Assembly (NCBI GenBank): GCA_050084515.1
Contig: CM114271.1
Span: 17,732,001-17,796,000 of the forward strand
Length of the DNA stretch: 64,000 nucleotides
Direction: 5' to 3'
Source: Blasia pusilla
Taxonomy: Eukaryota; Marchantiophyta; Marchantiopsida; Blasiales
Position numbers and translations under genes: made by a program. Shown here piece after piece: positions 12,936-23,700 of the stretch. Position 1 is the stretch's first letter. Each line of letters opens with the position of its first letter. The notes under the pieces are model-generated. The model saw nothing but the letters and a program-made list of their open reading frames with translations, was not told the DNA's origin and ran no database searches.

Positions 12936-13724
12936 AGTGAATAAGCGGCATGGGTGGGCCTAGAGATCGTGCACCAGGTGGTCCCGTTGGGGGACGAGGA
13001 GCTGGAGTTGCCCCACAGGGTGCTGGAGGTGCCCGTGGAGGAGGTAGAGTCCTACCACCTAGACGCGTCGAGGGAGATGTCGGGCGTGAGGCTAGGATGG
13101 CTGCTCAGAAACATCAGCTACAAGAGTAGATTGCCACTACGGCGTTGAGATTACCCGATGTCGGATCTGTGGCATCGACATCATATGGAGGAGCCAGAGA
13201 TATGGAGGATCCTGGTTGGACGTGCGGGGTTGCCCAAATGGAGGCCGCCGCAGTTGTGACTTGTGGAGCAGCCGTAGAGTTGGATCCATAGCGAGGGGAA
13301 GCCGGGAAACAGACTTGGCTTCCCCAATCTTACACGTTGTCTGAGGTGATGAGGACCCCATCGATGGGTCCTGATCAGAGTTCCTAGAGAGTTGGTGATG
13401 TCATTGGTGTGCAGGCACGGAGGGCGATGGGAGAAGCAAGTGCGACGACTCCTCTTATTGATGCTCATGAGGGGCATGTGTCGAGCACGTTGTTGGGGGC
13501 GGCGACCAGTGTGTACCTTGCTGCTTTATTTTCTGCTTTCTCATGTTATGACGTTGGGGGGTACGCCCGCTAAGGCTTTTCGTCGAGCCGCTACGCTATG
13601 TTAGCGTGGATTTGGAGTTCTTGCATCATGTTTAGAGGTGATTGGAGAGGAGATGATGAACCTTCCCTTTGAGCGGATGCTGGGGCTGTCCACGTCAGAT
13701 TCATGGTAGGCTGCGGCTGCTAGG
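12936..13724 (+). pseudogene. Gypsy gag-protease linker, degenerate
   Basis: Between the zinc knuckles and the protease the sequence stays GC-rich and coding-like on the + strand, but the frame changes repeatedly (pieces at 12954-13148 and 13392-13604). No domain is recognisable. It presumably encoded the spacer between nucleocapsid and protease. Confidence 0.4.
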
Positions 13725-14153
13725 ATGGCGGAGATGCCCGATAGACCCGCGATAGAGCATGCCATGGATTCTCTAGGTGTTGTGTTGTTGGATAAACGAG
13801 GAGAGGTCTTCCAGTTGGTGAGTTCCGGAGGTAGAGCTTTTAGTCCGCAACGCGTCTTGTTGGATTCAGGAGTGGACCGGGAACCCTTGATGTTGGGGAA
13901 AGTGTTATTCTGAGGATTGGGCTTGACGAGAGCTGATGTGGAGCGTTATCCATTCTCGATAGAGACATCATTGGGTGGAGCGAGAACCACACAGTGTATC
14001 ACCCGACAGGAGGTCGTGGTGAGGATTCGCCTAGGACATTCTACAGATGAGTCCGTGGTGCGAGCCAAAGGGATAGTGATTGATATAGAGTCCTACGACG
14101 TCTTGGTTGGTGGAGCTGTGCTATACCCGATGGGGATTTCCCTAGATTACTAG
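13725..14153 (+). pseudogene. Gypsy retroviral-type aspartic protease, broken
   Basis: The pepsin-like retroelement protease would cleave the polyprotein. The catalytic triplet appears as LLDSGVDREPLML (about 13856-13894), where family members have DSG or DTG. A stop (TGA, 13911-13913) interrupts it. The second half, in the frame starting at 13917, ends with DVLVGGAVLYPMGISLDY, the flap and closing part typical of these proteases. It lies directly between gag and the methyltransferase-like region. Confidence 0.75.
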
Positions 14154-14402
14154 GAGGAGTCAGCGATCTATGGACCAGGATGGCAGTCTGGTGATGGACG
14201 CCTTAGCTCATAACCCGTTTGATTCACAGGTGTAGTGATCGAGCAACGGCCAAGAGAGATGACAACCTTAGTAGCATCTGGAATTGCCATCACTTGGCCT
14301 GGTGATTTGATTGAGAGACATATCCATGCAGAGGAAACTCCCATTCCTAACATTTCTATGGAGAGGAGTGTTATGATAGCTACATGATTTCGTGGAGAAT
14401 AA

Positions 14403-15577
14403 GTGTCGCTGTGGGGCTCGACTGAGGAGCTTCGACGATTGGCAGATGAGCACGTGCACACCGCGTGGAGCGAGACATTTGCACGGCAACATGACGGGTC
14501 TGAGGAACCCGAGGTAGTAGGGAATGCTATGATGACATCCTTAGATACCACACCCATTTTGTGGTGTATCCAGGAGGAGAGTATTCGAGTGTTAGATCTC
14601 TTTGGAGGTATTAGCACCGGGTTAGCTGTTGTTTTGCAGGCAAGAGTGCGAGTCCAAAATACCGGTGTATGGAGAGTGATGATGTCTCGAGGTGCGTCTC
14701 ACTACGACATGTGGCGTAGTTACACCTACCTTTTCCCGACTTATTATCTGTGTGCACGGTACAGGGGTTCTAAAGTTCCCTACCGGGGGATATTTTCTTG
14801 CTGGGGGCGCAAGACTTAGAGCGGGTAGGGACCATTGATTTGGTCATTGCCGATTGGCCATGTGAGGGCCAATCGAGTGCTGGACGAGGCAACGGATTGG
14901 CTGACACTCGCTCAGGTTTTTTTGGGAGATGTTGAGGGTCTTACGGTTGTTGCAAGAGCACTTGTCTCGTTCTCCAACCTACATTCTGGAGAATGTGCCG
15001 ATCTTAGGAGACTCCAGGTCACGGGTGGTGACGAGTGCTCATCAAGTGCGTGCCAAGATCAGCCCTGCAGTGTTCTTGGATGCGGCGAGTGTAGGTTCTA
15101 GAGCCCATCGCCCATGTCTATGGTGTACCAACTTGGTGCCCATGCGGTGTTATGGAGGGCGCATGCAAGAGTGGAGCGCCCCTTTCATTTGTTAGTGCAT
15201 TCCATTCTAGATCCTGGTCGTCGATCTTGGGCGGTGAGGCACGATGATCGACCACCATTGACTGTGGTCAACAGGGTAGGCAGGCCGCGGGCTGCCTTGC
15301 CTAGGTTTGTGAGTTTTCCTATGCATAAAAGGAGGCTAGTCTTGGCTTGGTTTGGGATGATCAAGTTCAGCGATTGGTGGAGCCCAACGCCGACAAGAGA
15401 GAGCGAGCAATGGGATTTCCCACAAGAGTGACAGCAGTACCGTCAGTGTTAGAGGCATCACGATGCTATGTCTTGGGTCACACAATGGACCTAAACATCT
15501 TAACATGGATCCTCAGCTTGGGAGTGGCTGAGCAGCGCCATATGAGATCGCGAGAGATTACAACGGTTGCGTGGTGA
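14403..15577 (+). pseudogene. C5-cytosine DNA methyltransferase-like domain inside the gypsy pol region
   Basis: Motifs appear in canonical order, spread over three frames. Motif I: VLDLFGGISTG at 14589-14621 (AdoMet binding). A motif II-like acidic segment (CMESDD) follows in a shifted frame near 14660. Motif IV: IDLVIADWPCEGQSS around 14834-14878, keeping the catalytic Pro-Cys. Motif VI: YILENVP at about 14980-15000, keeping Glu-Asn-Val. Motif VIII-like: VGSRAHRPCLW at about 15091-15123, with one expected Arg changed to Cys. Motifs IX-X: ERAMGFP from 15401 and VLGHTMDLN up to about 15496. The order I-IV-VI-VIII-IX-X excludes a rearranged DRM-type plant enzyme; the DLFGGISTG motif is nearer DNMT3-like or bacterial-type enzymes. 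At least three frame changes make this copy inactive. Cytosine methyltransferases captured by Ty3/gypsy elements have been reported from the alga Klebsormidium and from dinoflagellates, so the arrangement is credible. Confidence 0.82.
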
Positions 15578-15989
15578 GCCCCATGCCTACCGAGATGGTG
15601 GAGGCATTGGCTGGGGGTGAGACCCAAGGAGATCTACATACTAGGGGAGATTGAGAGAAACACCCTTGGACTTCTTGGGATGTTTTGCACGTACGCCAGG
15701 AGATGATAGCCACAACATCGAGTGTGGTTAAGGGCACTGCACGTGGAAGAGATCAAAGTTTGCAGTTGGCTGTAGGAGAGCGGCTGAGTGTTGTTGTTCG
15801 AGACGGGGTTGCACCATAGCAACCACTGATACCTACGCCGGAGAGTCCTATCGTAGTCACGATGGAGACTTGGGAGCCAGATATGGGCCCTAAGTTGACA
15901 TGAGGAGAGCGGCGCCAAATACATCATTTGCCCAAGAGTTATAGGAGTTGCTTTGCCTTTAGCATGGAGGATTTGGGTACGCTGAAGGG
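15578..15989 (+). pseudogene. Gypsy spacer between methyltransferase and RT
   Basis: GC-balanced, coding-like on the + strand but with stops in every frame; no domain is visible. It links the end of the methyltransferase to the start of the RT. Confidence 0.4.
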
Positions 15990-16858
15990 ATAGGGGATCC
16001 GCATTGAGTTGTCGAGTGATACGCCAATCTTCTGACGACCCTATAGGTACAGTGATATGGAGAGGGATCTGATTCAGAGTAGGAGCCCGGACTTGGTCGG
16101 AGCAGGACTAGTGGAGATGTCGCATGGGGAATATGCATCTGCCACTGTCATGCTCGCCAATAAGGATTTGCATGGCAATTGGACGGATAGGCGGATGTGT
16201 GGGATTACCGACTTATTAATCGGAAGACGAAGTTTGATAGGTATGCCATGCCTACCCTCGAGGAGATCTATGATGCGATTGGTCACGCAAAGGTCTTCGG
16301 TTCATTGGATTTGTGAGCCGGATATCATCAGCTGCCTATCAGATTGGAGGATAGGCAGAAGAAGATATTTTCAGGCATCAATCCTCACAAGAAGGATTGT
16401 TTGTACCAGTGGCGCTTCTTACCATTTGGGTTAAAGAACGCCACGGCCGAGTTTTCACAGGGTCATGGATAGGATCTTGGCTGGTCTAGATTTTTCTAGG
16501 TGTTATTGATGAAATCGTAGTCTTTAGCGCCACGGTCGAGGAGCATGAGCGACATCTAGAGGAAGTGTTTTCACAATTGCAATTACATGGACTAAAGCTA
16601 CATCCTGGCAAGTGCAAGTTCTTCTACGACCAGATTGAGTACTTGGATCATACGATATACGTAGGGGGCCTTTGTGTTCAGCAGACAAAGGTAGAGGCTA
16701 TCTCACGCATTCCACGCCTTACAGATATGAGCCGTGTTCGCGCATTCATGGGATTGGCGAAATTATATTGGCGGTACATCAAGGGATTCAGTTTGATTGC
16801 AAAGCCGTTGACCTTGCTGGCCAAGGTGGATCACGAGTGGCATTGGGGGGATGAGTAG
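15990..16858 (+). pseudogene. Gypsy reverse transcriptase, broken
   Basis: The + strand encodes recognisable Ty3/gypsy RT blocks: RYSDMERDLI, GNWTDRRMCG, RYAMPTLEEI, a LDLxAGYHQLP-like block (with a stop at the x) and WRFLPFGLKNA. They are spread over more than one frame. At the catalytic Y-x-D-D site (about 16500-16515) two bases are missing and the second Asp codon reads Glu. The thumb/connection part is open at 16565-16858 (GLKLHPGKCKFF, VRAFMGLAKLYWRYIKGFS, IAKPLTLL). RT would copy element RNA into DNA; this copy cannot. Confidence 0.88.
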
Positions 16859-17380
16859 GAGCAAGCATTTCAGTTGCTCAAGGAGAGGTTGACGTCGCGC
16901 CCATCTTGAGGAGACCGATTAGGGGCGTCCTTTCCAATTTCACACAGATTGGAGCATCTTGGGGCTTGGAGCGGTGCTCACTCAGCATGATGAGGAGGGT
17001 AGAGAGTTCATGGTGGCTTACGCTAGCCGCTCGAACAAGGTTGCTGAGGCGAAGGACAACTCGTATGAGGGTGAGTGTTTGGTTGCAGTGTGGGCTGTTG
17101 TGCATTTTAGGTGTTACTTATTCGACAATCCCTTTACCATCATCACTGATCATCAACCACTGAAGTGGTTGATGGAGTCCGACAAGCTTACAGGGAAGCT
17201 TGCGAGATGGGCTCTGTTGTTGCAGGAGTATGATTTTTAGGTGGTATATAGACCTGAGATGCTCAACCAGGATGCAGATGGGTTGAATCGTAACCCATGC
17301 CCGAGTCAACAAGATGCAATTAGAGCTCGATGGCATGGAGAGAGTGTTGAGGAGTTAGTGCTAGGATGGCACTCGTGAGC
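16859..17380 (+). pseudogene. Gypsy RNase H, partly open
   Basis: The piece at 16959-17240 contains GLGAVLTQHDEEGREF, AYASRSN, the acidic SYEGECLVAVWAV and ITDHQPLKWLM, the hallmark blocks of Ty3/gypsy RNase H. A TAG at 17238-17240 ends the frame, but the same frame continues with DADGLNRNPCP, the usual end of the domain. It follows RT after a short shifted segment. Confidence 0.88.
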
Positions 17381-17659
17381 CTATTTAGGCATGTTGGCTA
17401 TGGAGAGCCAGAGTGTTGAGACTTTGATGGCGAGGTCTAGTGGAGAGTCCTTGGATCCTAAGGCCAGTGAGGAGACAATAGGTGGTCGAGATATTTATGA
17501 TGATGTTTATGCCAGTACCTTCGTACTGGCAGCGTTGCGAGCACCGCGGGTGCTAGAGAGCGGGATCGGATCCTACAACGGGCCTGACGGTTCCGTTGGG
17601 AGGGGACACATGTTTTGAGGGTTTGGGAGGATGGTAGAGTATGCGTAGTGCGGCATCCT
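17381..17659 (+). pseudogene. Gypsy RNase H-integrase spacer
   Basis: A coding-like + strand stretch with one open piece (17391-17618) and no recognisable domain. It probably is the linker before the integrase zinc finger. Confidence 0.4.
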
Positions 17660-17791
17660 TTGTAGAGAGCACAACTAGTGCAACATGCCCACGAGGAGTT
17701 GGATCACTTTGGGGTGAAGCACACGTACAACTTGCTCCTGATTCAGTATTGGTGGCATGGCATGCAGGCTGACGTTACAACAGCAGCAGCA
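17660..17791 (+). pseudogene. Truncated gypsy integrase N-terminus
   Basis: The frame reads AQLVQHAHEELDHFGVKH and then YWWHGMQADV, the start of the H2C2 zinc-binding domain that opens gypsy integrases. The CxxC half, the DDE core and the C-terminus are absent. The coding sequence runs through a CAG/AGC-rich junction (about 17780-17790) straight into the LTR repeat at 17792. An internal deletion joined early integrase to mid-LTR. Confidence 0.8.
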
Positions 17792-18082
17792 GACCCGCTA
17801 CAGTAGGTCAAGAGCCAAGGAGGTGACTTGCAAGTATATATACCGTTGAGAGGGCTTGGGAGAGGGAAGGGGGTATACCTCCAAGAGAGAGAGCTTGAGA
17901 GCTCGTTCTCTCTTTGTTGAACCTCTTGGCATAAGGCAGCGGAGCTATGGTCCCTTGCCTTGTGAGTGTAACCCAAGCCGCTCATTAGGAGAGTGGGTTT
18001 GGTTTGACATGAGAGAGAGAGAGAGTGTACACCTTTGAGGGTATGGTGTGAGATGGTGTAGAGAGAGATTGGATCTTACTTT
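17792..18082 (+). repeat. Partial 3' LTR of the gypsy element
   Basis: Direct-repeat partner of 9796-10080. The left part of the LTR seen at 9579-9795 is missing here because the deletion in the integrase runs into the LTR. Confidence 0.8.
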
Positions 18083-19099
18083 TTTGGAGATATTTTGGTA
18101 CTTCTCGCCTCTGTGTATGAATGCCATGAGTTAGCATGGGATCGTGTGTGTTCGATGACAACGATGTATGTTGTGTAGCGATGTGTATGCGCACGATAGA
18201 GTGGTTAAAAGCAAGCGATTGTAAATCTCTCGAAGGTTTTTTTTATGTAGGTTTGGATCATAGATCGGCCACATGTTCAAACATGTAACCGTAGAAATGA
18301 ATGAAAGCGCGTTACGTGCAACGTATTGCGCCTCGTCGTCGTCGTCGGGACGCATTCTTGCAACCTTGTGCCTTCGAGCATTCTAATTTGCATATTCGTC
18401 TTCCATTACCTTACCATGTGCTTTCTATGACACATGGATTTTTGGATTTTGTGCATTCAATGTTAAATTGCCTCTTTGGATGAAGCCTTCCACTACTAAT
18501 TAGAGCTTCCACCTATTCTCACTTTTACTTGTTGGGACGTTTTTGATGTGCCAAGAGGATTTGGTGAAAATATGACGTGTGCAACGTGTACATCAATATT
18601 ACATGCGAAAGAAAATCCAAAGAGAGCTACCATAAGATTCCAAAGAGGCAAGATGACACACTCTAATACAGCGGGTGCACTTTTGACCATATAATATTCG
18701 TGGAATGTTCGTTCTTTCCCGCTAACATCACCCCTTTGGCAGTAAAGTGTCCTTTTCCCCATTGGACGAAAGCGTCGAATATATGGCGATTTATATCTGG
18801 AGCATGAAGCCCCACAGATATTCTCTCGCGAACGACGAACTCAGTTGGGATCCGAAGGCGGTCGGGATTGCGTTAAGCAAGATTAGGAAGTGAGAGTCGC
18901 ACAGCCGAGGGATGGGGCGATCGCACGTCGGGGCGCTTCCCAGGGTCCGGGGCTAGCTCGTCCGTCGTGGTACGGGGCCCTTGGAGGCGACCGTCCATCC
19001 TGAACGAAATACCCCAGACCGCGACGAACTACCGAGGCCCTGGAGCCGCGCGAGCGACACGCGAATTCCGTCCCCCTGCCGTCGCCGGGACTTCCCGCA
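18083..19099. other. Intergenic DNA upstream of NOT2
   Basis: Mixed composition, rising to GC-rich after about 18830 as the NOT2 promoter/leader is approached. A short (GTC)n run occurs near 18333-18350. No gene is visible. Confidence 0.5.
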
Positions 19100-19571
19100 C
19101 CCGTCCGTCCCTGCTACCGAGGTAACCGAAGGTCCCGTCCCGTCCCGTCCCGTCCCGACCCGACGTTGTGTTTCCCGGCCTCTCCTTTCTTTTTCCGTCC
19201 TGCTGCCTCTGGCTCCGCTGCTGCAGCTCCTGCTCCTGTTCCTCCTGTCTTCTCTCTCCTGCGGCTCCCGGGGCGCCCTCGGTCGCTTCAAACCTTGCGT
19301 TCCAACTTCGGAGAAGCTTTTTCCCTCTTCGTCTTCGGCTTCCGCCTCAGACATCGCGCATTCGCATCTGCTGCTGCTGCAGCCATACTGGGCTAGCGTC
19401 CATAGGGAAAGGGAGGAGGACGGAAATTGGTCGGGATCCGTGGAGGAGCAGAGAACTTCGATTAGGAGGAGGGAGAGGAGAGGGAGAGGGAGAGGGTGAG
19501 AGAGGGAGGGCGTCCGGAGGAAGCGAGGGAAAAGGCGAGTTTGAGCTCAGAGTTCCCCCGCGGAGAGGTTA
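19100..19571 (+). promoter_or_regulatory. NOT2: Probable NOT2 5' leader exon / proximal promoter
   Basis: A GC-rich block, then a C/T-rich block, then a purine-rich GA tract (about 19465-19515). It ends at a plausible splice donor (gttagg or gtatgg, about 19568-19576). I see no ATG between about 19175 and the donor, as expected for a leader. The first coding exon begins after an acceptor (tcttgcag) ending at 20780, so a leader intron of about 1.2 kb is inferred. A pentanucleotide run (TCCCG)5 lies at 19133-19157. Transcription start is not determined. Confidence 0.45.
19133..19157 (+). repeat. (TCCCG)5 microsatellite
   Basis: Five consecutive TCCCG units in the GC-rich NOT2 upstream region, followed by a related ACCCG. 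Confidence 0.9.
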
Positions 19572-20783
19572 GGTATGGTGGACGAAAGGAGGAGAGAGAA
19601 GGGAGCTAAGGAAGCAGAAATCTGAAGTGGAGAAGGGAGAGTGAAGAAAGTGGAGGTCGGTGACTGGGTGGTGGTGAGTGGGGCGTAGTGCGGATAAAAC
19701 TCTGTCCTTAATAGACACAAGAGTATCAAGTCTTTACTGTGAGTGCTCCGTTATTTTGTCGATGCCCTTATGTGGACTCTTGGTTCTAGGTTGGGCAGCG
19801 GGATGATTGTCGTGAGGAAAGAAGTAACACCTCACTGTCTCATTGAGGCGGTGGTGTGCCTAGTGCCTGCTACCGTTGATGAAGTTCTGCATTAGGTTGT
19901 GTCTACCTGCCGATTGGCCTTGCATCTGGTCACCTCTAATTTCCCGCCGAAGTTCCAGGTCGCTCTGTTGTGATATGTACGCGTCTGAGGCGTTCACCTT
20001 GAACAGTAGTGTGTCGCGTGCGTTGAAATCTGGAAGAAAACTGAGGCGATCATTTGTACCAGGTATCATGTGGGATAGGATATGTTACAGAACGAACCGA
20101 TTCTAAAGACGAGATGCAAATTAGATGCTTGAGCACGACTCCATCATGTACTTCCCGTTCCGCCATGATGCCAATGTCAAAGAGGTCCGCACTTCACCAC
20201 TTCAACACTTCACTTGTACTGTTCTGTTTTGCGTTTGCAAGGATCTGCAAGACAGTCTGTGAGTGCAGATCATATTCTTTGCGTATTTCCATAGCTGCAG
20301 CTTGCAGAATTTTTTGAGTCTCCTGAAGCGACCTAACATAATCCAACTCAAGCTACCGAACTTCCGTAAACACTACCATTACATGGAGGTCTGCATGATT
20401 AGGTTTCCCGGTCCATAGTCAGGGTTGTGCGCTCGGCTTTCCATGATGCGGTCCATTTCGTGTTCTCCGTTCGGAAGTGATTGGAATTAGGTTACCGCAG
20501 TAGACATTTTTCTGAGAAACAAAAAACACTTTTCCCGTCCCTCTGTTGGTCTATGGTCTCGACTCCGGGGATGTAAAGCCGTGAAAGATTGACCTGCTCC
20601 GACTTTTGTTGCGACCCCACCCCTCATTCACTGTTCTCGAAGGCGTGTGTCGCTGTCCAGATTGGCCGAAATTGCTCATTTTCCGACTCAGCTCTGATCC
20701 TGCTGCAGCCAAGTGTGCGGTCTTCTAGGATAGATGGGACTGCCATTTGAACTGACTCCTGAATATCTGGTGTCTTGCAGTCT

Positions 20784-23700
20784 ATGCTTAACAGTTCGGC
20801 CTCAACGTTGCTCGAATCCGGTAGCTCTGCCCGACCTTTCGCCACTTCGTTTTCAGCGCAGTCAGCATCGTCCCCGGTTTTCCATCACGGAGGTGTGTGT
20901 TGGGACTGGCAATGCCCTGGTTTACCCCGAGCTGCTGAAGTGAAGTTGACTGATGAAATGATGGGAGGTCTATTGTATGTTCCCGGGTTCTCTATTTTTT
21001 TTGAAAGTCGTTCGAATTTTGCTACTGCAGGTCAAGGCTTGCACAATGCCAGTTACAACATGCAGTCAGTTCCAAATGCGTTGTCAACAAGAAATCCAGG
21101 GATGGGGGTGGGCCCTCTAGTGGAGCGCATCAACCAGCTGGAAGTCTGCCTTCAGGCAGATTCGGATCGAGTAATTTGCCAGTGGGATTGTCACAGGTAT
21201 CCTATTTCTTCCTCCCATTTCACATTCAGAGGCTACAGCGGAGGCACTCCCAAAATCATTTGCAGTCTCTACCTCCTGAACCTCTGTTCAGTGCAGTAAT
21301 GCTCCAAAGTATCGAATGTTCAATGCCTAGACTTGAACTTGTCCTGGAATGCCCTTAATGACGATGGACTGGTTGTACTGGTCGCAGCTATCACATGGGG
21401 GCTTGCACGGACACTCTGCAATGACAAGTCGGGCAGGTATTAGTGTAGTAGGGAATCACACTTTCAGCAGTAGCATGAATGGTGTGGGAGGTTCTGGCCC
21501 TGGTGCCGCTCCAGGTGCAGGGTCAGTGGGTAACAGAGGAGCTATAGGAGGTTTGGGAGTTTCTCCATCGCAGATGGGAGTTGCTGGACCCCGGATTTCA
21601 AGTTCGGCTGGAAACATTGGAGGCGGAGCAGGTGTCAGTTTGGCTGGTGGCGGAAGCCTTAATAGAAGTCTGAATGCGGGTGGTGGTCTCAACGTACCTA
21701 GCTTTAATGGGTCTCGTGTGAACATGGGTCCTCTTAGCAATAGTGGTGGGATTGGTGTACAAGGGCCTGGACGGCCTGTGAACTCTTCGCTACATCAAGG
21801 GGTCAACATGTCGTCTTCCACCTACAGCCCATCTGGGGACATATTGGCAATGATCAGCAGAGGTATGTTTCCATTTCAAAGCACGGTACCTAGCACTGCC
21901 TTTGTAATTTGTACCTTGCTCTACTGGTCAAGGATTTGGACGAAGCAAATTTAAATCACTTTTGAGGGGTAAATTCTTGCAGTAAGTCCTCTGGGTGTAG
22001 TGTTGATACCATTGAACACATCATACATTAGCTTACATAGTAATGTCGGCTATCACTAAATGTTGTGTTGTTCTAAGATCCTGAAACTTGTGTCATTGAA
22101 CACAGTTGAAGCTATGGTCTGTTCTAGGATCCAAATTGGTCTAGCTGTGGTCCTGAAAGAGATATGGACTGCTCAAGTTGTCTTCTGCAAACCCATCCTT
22201 CTATTCCGAGTTAGTGTGGCAGTTGTGGAATGGAATGAAGCCTTCTGCTTTGGCAGAGAGCAGTTCTGAGAGAAAACATTTGAAATTGGGTGTAGGTCTC
22301 CACTGTACATGCATCCGGGACGGCGTCTGTCATTCTCTTTCTTCCTAGGGAGGGTTGTACTTTTTACATTAGCCTTAAGGGGTGCCCCCCCTCCTTTTTC
22401 TTTCCTTGTCATTAAGACATTGATTGTGGTCATGTGTCACCTTATTCTTACTAGCTCTGTTGGCCGCTTCTGGTTCCTGTTAGTTGAAGGACAGACAAAT
22501 TAGCCACCCTTGTATTGTGCTCATGTGTCACCTTATTTTTACTAGCTCTGTTTGGCCGCTTCTGGTTCCTGTTAATAGAAGAACGGACAAGTTAGCGACC
22601 CTTTTAGTACTGTTCAGCCTCTCAATAGTGATTTGGGCACCAGTATGTCTGGCCTCTGTGGAATTACTATGGGTCAACCTCGTGGTAATAAAGGCGCCAA
22701 TAATTGACGTAAGCTTCTGTCCTAGGATCGCGGTTATCCTTTCACCCATCCAGCAATGATGGTCAGAATTTTAGAGTTGATGTTTGCCATCATCATCCTA
22801 TTTTGTTTCTTGTATGTCAGTCTTTGCAATGTCAAGTTATGGCAGTAATTGTCTAATGTAGGGATGACCAGTCTGCAGGTGTGTCATGGAGTGGCACTAA
22901 CAATTGCTTTGGGTTTTGTGTTGGGGGCTATGGTTCAGCACCGCCACAATCTGTCTCACTCCTCGGGAGCAATTTTTCCTCATCTCCAGGATCAGGGATA
23001 CAAGTACCCTCAGCTAATGGCCAACTTGGTAGCATAGGTCTAGGAAACGATGGAGGTTCAAATGATGGAGTTTCCTTTGATATGAATGACTTCCCACAGC
23101 TGACAACTCGGCAAACTTCGGGTGGAGCACTGCAAGGTCCCGTAGGTTTGTTATTTCTCCCAATCCCAAGTATGTGGTCCCGCATTTAGTGTCTGCATTG
23201 CGGTGGCTGTTAGACACAGATATCTGAAAGCGAGTTCAGATTGTGCTTGGGTTTCTTGAATGTGCTTGGGTTCTTGTGGGGCTGTGGTGTGTGGCTTACA
23301 AAATTCTGTTTATTTTTCACAGCTGCTCTAAGAAAGCAAGGTGTTGCTGTCAATGCTATTGTTCAACAAAATCAAGAGTTTAGCATACAGAATGAAGATT
23401 TTCCAGCGTTGCCTGGCTTCAAAGGTCAAGTTTCATCCTTGTTGGCTTTCCTGCTCTTTTGGTCTATGAGATCTGTCAAAAGGGTTCAAAGTCCTGTTTC
23501 CGACTTCATGCATTGCATTTTTAGTACATGGAAATTTTCCCATTTGATTTGTAAGGGTAAGATTATGTTGCAAATTTGATGATGGTTATTTGATGATGCT
23601 TGTGTGCCCTACTTGCAGGAGGGAGCACTGATTTGTCCTCGGAATTGCACCACAAAGAGCAGCAGCATGAGAATGCACTTGGAGCAATTCAGTCACAACA

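Larger units (their letters stand above)
9579..18082 (+). mobile_element. Degenerate Ty3/gypsy retrotransposon carrying a C5-DNA methyltransferase-like domain
   Basis: A single + strand element of about 8.5 kb. Order: 5' LTR (about 9579 to at least 10080), leader, gag with two zinc knuckles, aspartic protease, cytosine methyltransferase-like region, reverse transcriptase, RNase H, start of integrase, then a partial 3' LTR (17792-18082). All domains lie in the same orientation and in the usual Ty3/gypsy order apart from the methyltransferase between protease and RT. Numerous stops and frameshifts, a damaged RT active site and loss of most of the integrase show that this copy is dead. The outer left border (TGTTAGGATAG at 9579) is a guess from the TG start. 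Confidence 0.85.

Noticed and set aside
14168-14617. 149-codon minus-strand frame
   Set aside because: Antisense shadow of the gypsy protease-methyltransferase region, where all recognisable motifs are on the + strand.
18981-19572. Long open frames (134-172 codons) on both strands
   Set aside because: GC-rich leader of NOT2 with low-complexity reading in several frames at once; no family match.
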